This document shows positions 58,528 to 64,000 of a stretch of DNA of 64,000 nt, one piece after another. Where the stretch lies: the NCBI RefSeq assembly GCF_003265345.1, contig NZ_QFWW01000038.1, positions 1 to 64,000 on the forward strand, given 5' to 3'. The translations under genes and the position numbers were made by a program. A model generated the notes under the pieces. The model saw only the letters and a program-made list of their open reading frames with translations. It did not search any database and was not told the DNA's origin. The DNA comes from Lentzea terrae. Lineage in GTDB: Bacteria; Actinomycetota; Actinomycetes; Mycobacteriales; Pseudonocardiaceae. Within the stretch, counting starts at the first letter, position 1. Each line of letters starts with the position of its first letter.

Positions 58528-59721
58528 ATGGACCCGGTGCGCAACCCGTTCGCTCCCGGTGCAGGCCAGCGGCCTCCTGAGCTCGCCGGCCGGGACAAGG
58601 AAGTCGGAGCGTTCGAGGTGGTGCTCGAACGCGTGGCGCGCGGCCGTCCCGAACGCAGCCTCGTGCTGACCGGGCTGCGGGGCGTCGGCAAGACCGTGCT
58701 GCTCGGCGAGCTGCGGTCGATGGCGGTCAAACGCGGATGGGGTGCCGGCAAGGTCGAGGCCAGGCCGGACGCCGACCTCAGAAGGCCGCTCTCCGCCGCG
58801 CTGCACCGGGCGATCCGCGACCTCGCGGTGCGGCATCGTGCGCCGGACCGGGTCGAGGCGATCCTGGGCATCCTCAAGGCGTTCGCGCTGAGAGCCGCCC
58901 CGGACGGCGCCAAGCTGCGCGATCGCTGGCAGCCGGGGATCGACGTCCCGGCGGCAAGCGGCAGGGCGGACTCCGGTGACATCGAGATCGACCTGGTCGA
59001 GCTGTTCACCGACGTCGCCGAGCTCGCGCAGGACGTCGGCACGGGCGTCGCGCTGCTCATCGACGAGATGCAGGACCTCAAACCGGACGACATCAGCGCG
59101 TTGTGCGCGGCGTGCCACGAGCTTTCGCAGCTCGGCGCGCCGCTGGTGGTCGTAGGCGCCGGCCTGCCGCATCTTCCGGCGGTTTTGAGTGCGAGCAAGT
59201 CGTACTCGGAACGACTCTTCCGGTACGTCCGGATCGACCGGCTCAGCCGCGAGGACGCCGACCGCGCGGTGCTCGCGCCGGTCGAACGTGAGGACGCGGG
59301 CATCACCGACGAGGCGTTGGACGCGCTGTTCGACGCGTCCGGTGGCTATCCGTACTTCATCCAGGCCTACGGCAAGGCCGCCTGGGACGCCGCACCGGCT
59401 GACCCGATCAGCGCGATGGACGTGTCGGTGGCCGCTCCGGAGGCCGACGCCGAGCTGGCCGTGGGCTTCTTCGGCTCCCGATACGAGCGTGCAACGCCTG
59501 CTGAACGCGAGTATCTCCGGGCGATGGCCGAGTTGACCGACGGAAAGGATGCCGGCGTCAACACCGCCCAGGTCGCCGACCACCTGGGCCGCAAGCCCTC
59601 GTCGCTGTCGCCCGCGCGGGACTCGCTCATCAAGAAAGGCCTGGTCTACAGCGCGGAACGGGGTCAGATCGCCTTCACCGTGCCCCACTTCGGGAGGTTC
59701 CTGCTCGGTCGCGAGGAGTGA
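58528..59721 (+). CDS. AAA-type ATPase (AAA_16/ORC-like)
   Basis: The 397-residue protein begins MDPVRNPFAPGAGQRPPELA, a head that I recognise in actinobacterial ATPases of this type. It has Walker A GLRGVGKT (49-56), Walker B ALLIDEMQDL (about 169-178), a sensor region VVGAGLPHLP and a C-terminal winged-helix-like part (LTDGKDAGVNTAQVADHLGR). The layout is that of small archaeal/ORC-like ATPases with a DNA-binding tail. ATG 58528 is used. Its role (DNA-linked or defence-like) is open. Confidence 0.85.
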   Translation: MDPVRNPFAPGAGQRPPELAGRDKEVGAFEVVLERVARGRPERSLVLTGLRGVGKTVLLGELRSMAVKRGWGAGKVEARPDADLRRPLSAALHRAIRDLAVRHRAPDRVEAILGILKAFALRAAPDGAKLRDRWQPGIDVPAASGRADSGDIEIDLVELFTDVAELAQDVGTGVALLIDEMQDLKPDDISALCAACHELSQLGAPLVVVGAGLPHLPAVLSASKSYSERLFRYVRIDRLSREDADRAVLAPVEREDAGITDEALDALFDASGGYPYFIQAYGKAAWDAAPADPISAMDVSVAAPEADAELAVGFFGSRYERATPAEREYLRAMAELTDGKDAGVNTAQVADHLGRKPSSLSPARDSLIKKGLVYSAERGQIAFTVPHFGRFLLGREE

Positions 59722-59880
59722 CCTGAGGCACCCTGCCGTTGTCCGGCTGTTCACGTTGTCGGCCGATGATTCATCGGCCTGTGCCCCAACTCACCGGATA
59801 ATCGCGTGCGTTTGCGGGTAGGAGGGTGCATACTTAAGTCACCAACCAAACAGACCTCCGAGAGGGAAGTGCAGACCGAG

Positions 59881-60027
59881 ATGAACTTCGCAGCGAAGCT
59901 CCGCGCCCGTCGTGCCGAGGCGCGCAACCGGAAGGCCGTGGCTCGCGCGATCGACATGGCCACCACCCCGGCCATGCGTCACGAGCTGATGGCCATCGCC
60001 CAGGCTCAGGTCACCACCCTGCGCTGA
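59881..60027 (+). CDS. Tiny basic protein
   Basis: A 48-residue protein, very rich in Arg and Ala (MNFAAKLRARRAEARNRKAV), with an amphipathic helical second half (AMRHELMAIAQAQ). GAGAGGGA lies upstream; GTG 59869 is an alternative start four codons earlier. Two hairpin terminators follow, which supports it being a real transcript. It may bind nucleic acid or membrane. No family recognised. Confidence 0.6.
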   Translation: MNFAAKLRARRAEARNRKAVARAIDMATTPAMRHELMAIAQAQVTTLR

Positions 60028-60038
60028 CTTCACGACCC

Positions 60039-60069
60039 GGCACTCGCACGGCGCCCCGGCGCGAGTGCC
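60039..60069 (+). terminator. First hairpin after the basic-protein gene
   Basis: A perfect 9-bp stem (GGCACTCGC 60039-60047, GCGAGTGCC 60061-60069) encloses a GC-rich loop. It lies 11 nt past the stop and is followed by a second, stronger hairpin. Confidence 0.7.
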
Positions 60070-60080
60070 TCCCCAAACGG

Positions 60081-60122
60081 AAACCCCTGGAGCACCTCCC
60101 GCGCTCCAGGGGTTTCATTCTG
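60081..60122 (+). terminator. Second, strong rho-independent terminator
   Basis: A perfect 13-bp stem AAACCCCTGGAGC (60081-60093) and its complement (60103-60115), with a 9-nt loop and T-rich tail CATTCTGTT. Confidence 0.88.
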
Positions 60123-60246
60123 TTAAACGTGATCCGCGCCACAGTATGATGGCGTTGTAACGGTGCACGTCGGTCCGCCGATGTCACGGTTGACCTCGCG
60201 GTGCTGTCGGACCCCCGACCTGGCAGCACCGCGAGGTTTCTTGTTT
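60123..60246 (+). promoter_or_regulatory. Attenuator-like leader with its own promoter
   Basis: A -10 TATGAT (60145-60150) with TTAAAC 16 bp upstream (60123-60128) would start a transcript near 60157. A perfect 14-bp stem, ACCTCGCGGTGCTG (60193-60206) with its complement (60224-60237), then TTCTTGTTT forms a strong terminator. It ends about 10 nt before the oxidoreductase start (60256). This is either a short RNA of about 90 nt or a leader that attenuates the gene. A frame from ATG 60181 reads MSRLTSRCCR with tandem Cys codons and runs in frame into the gene. Confidence 0.6.
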
Positions 60247-60255
60247 GCTGGACCC

Positions 60256-61107
60256 ATGTTGATCGCCGTGCTCGGCACCGGCCTCATGGGTGCCCCCATC
60301 GCAGCCAACCTCGCCGCGGCCGGACACGAGGTCCGGGTCTGGAACCGCACGCGCGCCAAAGCCGAACCGCTCGCCGCTCAGGGCGCGGTCGTCGCTGACA
60401 CGCCCGCCGCAGCCGTCGACGGCGTGGAGATCGTGCTGACGATGCTCAACGACGGCCCCACGGTCACCGCGACCATGCAGGAGGCCGCTCCCGCGTTGCC
60501 TCATCACGCCGTCTGGATCCAGGCGTCCACGGTCGGCGTCGAATCGACGGACGACCACATCGCGCTGGCCCGCTCGCTCGGACTGGAGTTCGTCGACGCC
60601 CCGGTGCTGGGCAGCACGAAACCGGCTGCCGAGGGCAAGCTCGTCGTGCTCGCGTCGGGCGCTGATGAACTGCGCGACCGCGTGCAACCGGTCTTCGACG
60701 TGATCGGCGCCCGCACGATGTGGGTCGGCGAGGCAGGCGCGTCGTCACGCCTGAAGCTCGTCGCCAACAGTTGGGTGCTCGCGCTGACCGCCGCCGTCGG
60801 TGAGGCCGTGGCGCTGGCCGAGTCGTCCGGGCTCGACCCGAAGCTGTTCCTGGAAGCGGTTTCCGGTGGCGCGATGGACTGCGCGTACCTGCAGACGAAG
60901 GGCAACGCGATCATCGAGCGGTCCTTCCCGCCCGCCTTCACCGTGCAGAACGCGTTGAAGGACGCGCTGTTGGTGAACGAGGCCGCAGTGCTGGCCGACG
61001 TGCAGCTCGACGTGGCGCAGGCTTCCGCCGCTCGCCTCAACCGCGCGGTGACGCGTGGTCATGGCAGTGAGGACATGGCGGCGGCTTATTACGCCAGCTT
61101 CGAATAA
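60256..61107 (+). CDS. NAD(P)-dependent oxidoreductase, 3-hydroxyisobutyrate dehydrogenase family
   Basis: The 283-residue protein has the Rossmann start LIAVLGTGLMGAPIAANLAA, the substrate segment FVDAPVLGSTKPAAEGKL and the catalytic Lys region RLKLVANSW, followed by the all-helical dimerisation domain. The conserved DAPVxGS and GxxxxxK elements place it with beta-hydroxyacid dehydrogenases. ATG 60256 gives the family-standard N-terminus; ATG 60181 and 60163 in frame would include the terminator hairpin and were not chosen. Substrate unknown; beta-hydroxyacids are likely. Confidence 0.9.
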   Translation: MLIAVLGTGLMGAPIAANLAAAGHEVRVWNRTRAKAEPLAAQGAVVADTPAAAVDGVEIVLTMLNDGPTVTATMQEAAPALPHHAVWIQASTVGVESTDDHIALARSLGLEFVDAPVLGSTKPAAEGKLVVLASGADELRDRVQPVFDVIGARTMWVGEAGASSRLKLVANSWVLALTAAVGEAVALAESSGLDPKLFLEAVSGGAMDCAYLQTKGNAIIERSFPPAFTVQNALKDALLVNEAAVLADVQLDVAQASAARLNRAVTRGHGSEDMAAAYYASFE

Positions 61108-61159
61108 GTCCGACGATCGGCCGGTCCGGCGGGGCGTGCGGGCTCAATAGCTTGGCTGA

Positions 61160-62527
61160 GTGAACAGACTCGTACGCTCCCTGTTGGCGTTCGGCCTGGC
61201 ATCGGCACAGGCCGTGGCTGTCGCCTCGGTGGTTTCCGCCGCCCCTGACGTCAAAGACCGGATCGCCGCGCTGCCCGGTGTCCGGATCATCAGCGAAGGA
61301 ACGTCCGGCACCGCGCGGACGTTCGTGCTCGGCATCCAGCAGCCCGCGGACCACCGCAAGCCGCGCGGCCTCAAGTTCGAGCAGCGGTTCTCGTTGCTGC
61401 ACAAGGCCGAGTCCAAGCCGATGGTGCTGCACACCTCTGGCTATCACCTGCCGGGCACCATCAACCCGTCCGAGCCCGCCCGGCTCGTCGACGGCAACCA
61501 GATCAGCGTGGAGCAGCGGTTCTTCACGCCGTCCCGGCCGTCGCCGACCGACTGGGACGACCTGAACATCTGGCAGGCGGCCAACGACCACCACCGGATC
61601 GTCGGCGCGTTCAAGAAGATCTACGGCGCTCGCTGGCTCTCGACCGGTGCCAGCAAGGGCGGCATGACGTCGATCTACCACCGCAGGTTCTTCCCGCGCG
61701 ACGTCGACGCGACGATCGCGTACGTGGCGCCGAACGACGTCGTGAACGACCGCGACATCTACGGCGAGTTCATTCGCAACGTCGGCAACGACCCGACGTG
61801 CAACCGACGGTTGGAAGGCGTGCAGCGGCAGCTCCTGCAGCACCGCGACGCTGTGGTGCAGCGCCTGGAGGCCAAGGGGTACACGTACAAGCAGTTCGGT
61901 GGCGCGCACCGGGCGCTGGAAGTGCTGGTGCTGGACACACCGTTCACGTTCTGGCAGTACGGCACCCAGTCCCAGTGCGCGATCGTGCCCGGCGCGGGTG
62001 CCTCGGTGGACGACCTCTGGACGTTCATCGACAAGACCGTCGGCTGGGACTTCTACACCGATGCGGGCGTCGCGCCGTACGAGACGTACTACTACCAGGC
62101 CGGAACGCAGCTCGGCTGGCCGGAAGCCGACGAGTCCGCGGTGCGCGACCTGCTGCGCTACCCCGGCGTCAGCGTGCCGCGCACGATGGTGCCGGACTCG
62201 ATCAAGTTCCCGCGCTTCGACCGGCACGCGATGAAGGACGTCGACCGCTGGGTGCGCTACCAGGGCTCGCGGCTGCTGTTCGTGAACGGGCAGAACGACC
62301 CGTGGAGCGCCGAACCGTTCCGCCTCGGGCCGGGCACGCGCGACTCGCTGTCGTTCTCGGTGCCGGGCGGCAACCACGGTGCCAACATCGCTCGGCTGCC
62401 TGAGCAGGAGCGCGCCGCGGCCACCGCGGCCGTGCTGCGCTGGGCCGGCGTCTCCGGGGCCGTTGGCGCTCTTGCGGTTGACGAGGGCCCGGACTCGCTG
62501 GACGCGCTGCGAGCACGCCGGGGCTGA
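61160..62527 (+). CDS. Secreted PS-10/S28-like aminopeptidase
   Basis: The 455-residue precursor starts at GTG 61160 with a signal peptide (MNRLVRSLLAFGLASAQAVA, to about residue 28). It has an alpha/beta-hydrolase peptidase pattern: nucleophile Ser in STGASKGGMTS, Asp in NGQNDPWS and His in GGNHGAN, with EQRFFTPSRPSPTDWDDLN near the start. It matches the streptomycete tripeptidyl aminopeptidase PS-10 family, which removes N-terminal peptides from secreted proteins. It follows the oxidoreductase on the same strand after 52 bp. Confidence 0.9.
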   Translation: MNRLVRSLLAFGLASAQAVAVASVVSAAPDVKDRIAALPGVRIISEGTSGTARTFVLGIQQPADHRKPRGLKFEQRFSLLHKAESKPMVLHTSGYHLPGTINPSEPARLVDGNQISVEQRFFTPSRPSPTDWDDLNIWQAANDHHRIVGAFKKIYGARWLSTGASKGGMTSIYHRRFFPRDVDATIAYVAPNDVVNDRDIYGEFIRNVGNDPTCNRRLEGVQRQLLQHRDAVVQRLEAKGYTYKQFGGAHRALEVLVLDTPFTFWQYGTQSQCAIVPGAGASVDDLWTFIDKTVGWDFYTDAGVAPYETYYYQAGTQLGWPEADESAVRDLLRYPGVSVPRTMVPDSIKFPRFDRHAMKDVDRWVRYQGSRLLFVNGQNDPWSAEPFRLGPGTRDSLSFSVPGGNHGANIARLPEQERAAATAAVLRWAGVSGAVGALAVDEGPDSLDALRARRG

Positions 62528-62542
62528 GGCAGTCTGGGAGAC

Positions 62543-62887
62543 GTGAAGCCGTTGCTCGTGGTCGACGCAGCCAACGTCGTGGGTTCGGTGCCCGACGGGT
62601 GGTGGCGCGACCGGGCGGGCGCGGCAGAACGCCTCCGCGACGCCTTGCAGGGCCGGGACGAGGAGGTCGTCCTCGTCGTGGAAGGCAAGGCGCGCAACGT
62701 GTCCAGCGTCGACGGTGTCCGAGTCGTCGCCGCTGACGGCAGTGGTGACGACAAGATCGTCGAGGTCGTGCGCGACGAGGGCGCCGGCCGACCGGTGACC
62801 GTGGTGACCGCCGACCGCGAGCTGCGGCGACGGGTGACGGCATTGGGTGCCGAGGTGGCCGGACCCACCTCGGTGCCCCGCCGTTAG
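62543..62887 (+). CDS. NYN/PIN-like nuclease-fold protein
   Basis: The 114-residue protein begins KPLLVVDAANVVGSVPDGWW with the conserved Asp of NYN/PIN-like RNase domains, then VVLVVEGKARNV, DDKIVEVVRD with its acidic pair and VTVVTADRELRRRV. Known NYN domains are nucleases acting on RNA. It is small and complete, starting at GTG 62543, 15 nt after the aminopeptidase stop. The 3' end overlaps the convergent HAD gene by 4 nt. Confidence 0.75.
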   Translation: MKPLLVVDAANVVGSVPDGWWRDRAGAAERLRDALQGRDEEVVLVVEGKARNVSSVDGVRVVAADGSGDDKIVEVVRDEGAGRPVTVVTADRELRRRVTALGAEVAGPTSVPRR

Positions 62888-63657
62888 AGCCGGAAGATCC
62901 GTTCGAGGACCTGGGCAACGCCGTCCTCGGTGTTCGGCGGCGCGTGGTTGCCGACGGCCTGCTTGACCGTCGGGTGCGCGTTGCCCATCGCGTACCCCGT
63001 GCCGGCCCAGGTGAGCATCGACAGGTCGTTCGGCATGTCACCGAACGCGATCACCTCGTCCTTGTCGATTCCCCTTGTGCGGCAGAGGGATTCGAGCGTC
63101 GCGGCCTTCGAGACCCCTGGCGGGCTGAGGTCCAGCAGGCCAATCCCGCCGGAGTGCGTGACCGACACGTGCTGCCCGACTGCTTCGTGGGCGATCTCCA
63201 TCATGTGGTCGCACTCGCTGTCCGGCGCCCACGCGAGCATCTGCACGACCTGGTGCGCTTCCTCGAAGACGTGGTCGAGCAGTTCGAGCGTCCGATGCGG
63301 GTCCTTCTCGCCGAAAGCCCTGAACCCCGGCTCGCACAACACCTCCAGCCCGGTCTCGACCGCGATGCCGACGTTCGGGATCGCGCCGGCCAACGCCTCC
63401 GCCACCTTCCGCACGACGTCGAACGGCAGCGTCTGGGCGTGCGTGACCTCGTCGTTCGTCAGGTCGTAGATGATCGCCCCGTTCGCGCAGATCGCCGTGC
63501 CGGTGAGGCCGAGTTCCTGCACGAACCGCGGCGGCCGCGCGGTGACGACGACGACGTCCGCGTCGACGGCCGCGAGCGTGGCGCGAGTGCGGTCGCTGAT
63601 CACCCGGCCGGGCTGCAGCAGCGTGCCGTCGAGGTCGGTCGCGATCAGCCTGATCAT
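62884..63657 (-). CDS. HAD-superfamily hydrolase, Cof type
   Basis: The 257-residue protein has motif I ATDLDGTLL (Asp about residues 8-10), motif II VVTARPPRF and motif IV FGDMPNDLSML, with a IIB cap (HMMEIAHEAVGQHVSV; TLELLDHVFEE). It is a sugar- or flavin-phosphate phosphatase like the gene at 2405-3202, to which it is only broadly similar. Start is ATG 63657; an upstream in-frame ATG (MGHNTILP) would overlap the next gene. It is divergent from the dienelactone hydrolase gene. Confidence 0.87.
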   Translation of the reverse strand: MIRLIATDLDGTLLQPGRVISDRTRATLAAVDADVVVVTARPPRFVQELGLTGTAICANGAIIYDLTNDEVTHAQTLPFDVVRKVAEALAGAIPNVGIAVETGLEVLCEPGFRAFGEKDPHRTLELLDHVFEEAHQVVQMLAWAPDSECDHMMEIAHEAVGQHVSVTHSGGIGLLDLSPPGVSKAATLESLCRTRGIDKDEVIAFGDMPNDLSMLTWAGTGYAMGNAHPTVKQAVGNHAPPNTEDGVAQVLERIFRL

Positions 63658-63684
63658 CGGCCGATTATCGGGCAGGATCGTGTT

Positions 63685-64000
63685 ATGACCCATCGAGTTA
63701 ACGACATGCCGCTGCCGGTGTGGCTGCCCGAGTCCGGTTCCGGCCCCGGCATCGTCCTGATCCAGGAGATCTTCGGCCTGGACGGCTACCTGCGCGGCGT
63801 CGCGGAGAAGCTCGCGGCGCTCGGCTACGTCGTGGCCGTCCCCGAGCTGTTCCACCGCTTCCAGCCGGGCTGGGTGGGCGAGCACGACGAGGCCGGCATC
63901 CAGAAGTCGATGGAGGTCGTGCAGAACCTCGACTTCCCGCTCGCCGTGCAGGACGTCATCGCGTCGGTGCAGTACCTGCGCGGCCTGCCGGAGGTCACCG
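63685..64000 (+). CDS. Dienelactone hydrolase family protein, cut by the right edge
   Basis: The first 105 codons begin MTHRVNDMPLPVWLPESGSG and continue VLIQEIFGLDGYLRGVAEKL and GYVVAVPELFHRF, the family pattern before the nucleophile Cys. This part of the alpha/beta fold contains the EIFG Glu that activates the nucleophile. The frame is open to the end of the window, so the catalytic Cys, Asp and His lie outside. ATG 63685 follows a weak purine site. Related enzymes act on dienelactones and other esters. Confidence 0.85.
   Translation, partial: MTHRVNDMPLPVWLPESGSGPGIVLIQEIFGLDGYLRGVAEKLAALGYVVAVPELFHRFQPGWVGEHDEAGIQKSMEVVQNLDFPLAVQDVIASVQYLRGLPEVT

Noticed and set aside
60163..60255. N-terminal extension of the oxidoreductase from ATG 60163 or 60181
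   Set aside because: The extension would be encoded by a strong terminator hairpin, and the family N-terminus begins at ATG 60256.

Overview
The window is high-GC DNA with many GTG starts, short intergenic gaps, ATGA/GTGA stop-start overlaps and GTP-type PEP carboxykinase. This fits a filamentous actinomycete. The gene content and style suggest a member of the Pseudonocardiaceae (Lentzea/Saccharothrix/Amycolatopsis type), but no rRNA or other marker is present to prove it. It looks like a chromosomal region of core and conditionally useful genes. There is no prophage, CRISPR array, integrase or intact insertion sequence. The only possible mobile trace is a 21-codon tail at the left edge that resembles an IS110-type transposase end.

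Layout: 0-8.7 kb holds an ABC-2 exporter, an F420/FMN-type oxidoreductase, a HAD phosphatase facing a TetR-PPOX-SDR operon across a perfect operator, and a two-component system. A 108-bp near-palindrome separates the SDR and response-regulator genes. A membrane protein, a GntR regulator and a further membrane protein follow. 8.7-12.4 kb is a tight operon of two dynamin-like GTPases with a GrpE-like protein between them. 12.6-16.3 kb is an envelope and copper module: a Pro-rich exported protein, CopD-like membrane protein, two secreted cupredoxins and an acidic Asp-rich protein. 16.6-18.5 kb is pckG. A dense cluster of DnaA-box-like 9-mers follows at 18.77-18.85 kb.

19-24.8 kb holds a septum-formation-type lipoprotein, a secreted pyroglutamyl-peptidase-like protein, a DUF3311/SSS symporter pair, a FadR-type regulator and PxpA. 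These could together release, import and open 5-oxoproline. 24.7-39.5 kb holds a ROK kinase, a HEAT-like protein, a degenerate GH38 mannosidase homologue, a large beta-helix membrane protein next to a polar amino-acid ABC transporter, a GH63-like glucosidase, a membrane P-loop NTPase and an M20 dipeptidase. 39.8-43.5 kb encodes E1alpha, E1beta and E2 of a 2-oxoacid dehydrogenase. 43.5-50.6 kb is mixed: a pentapeptide-repeat membrane protein, carboxylesterase, MerR regulator with a classical 19-bp-spacer promoter, small proteins, an SNase-like protein and a methyltransferase.

50.6-56.5 kb is a lipid and fatty-acid region: acyl-CoA dehydrogenase, SCP2 protein, TetR regulator, MaoC hydratase, FabG4-type reductase and FadA2-type thiolase. 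Two of its intergenic regions carry the same pair of TACT-N4-AGTA sites with the same 16-bp spacing, which points to one TetR-controlled regulon. 56.5-64 kb holds a beta-lactamase-fold hydrolase, SIMPL protein, AAA ATPase, a tiny basic protein followed by strong terminators, an NAD-binding oxidoreductase with an attenuator-like leader, an exported PS-10 peptidase, a NYN-like protein, a second HAD phosphatase and a dienelactone hydrolase cut by the right edge.

All functional calls come from reading motifs and context; no database search was run.
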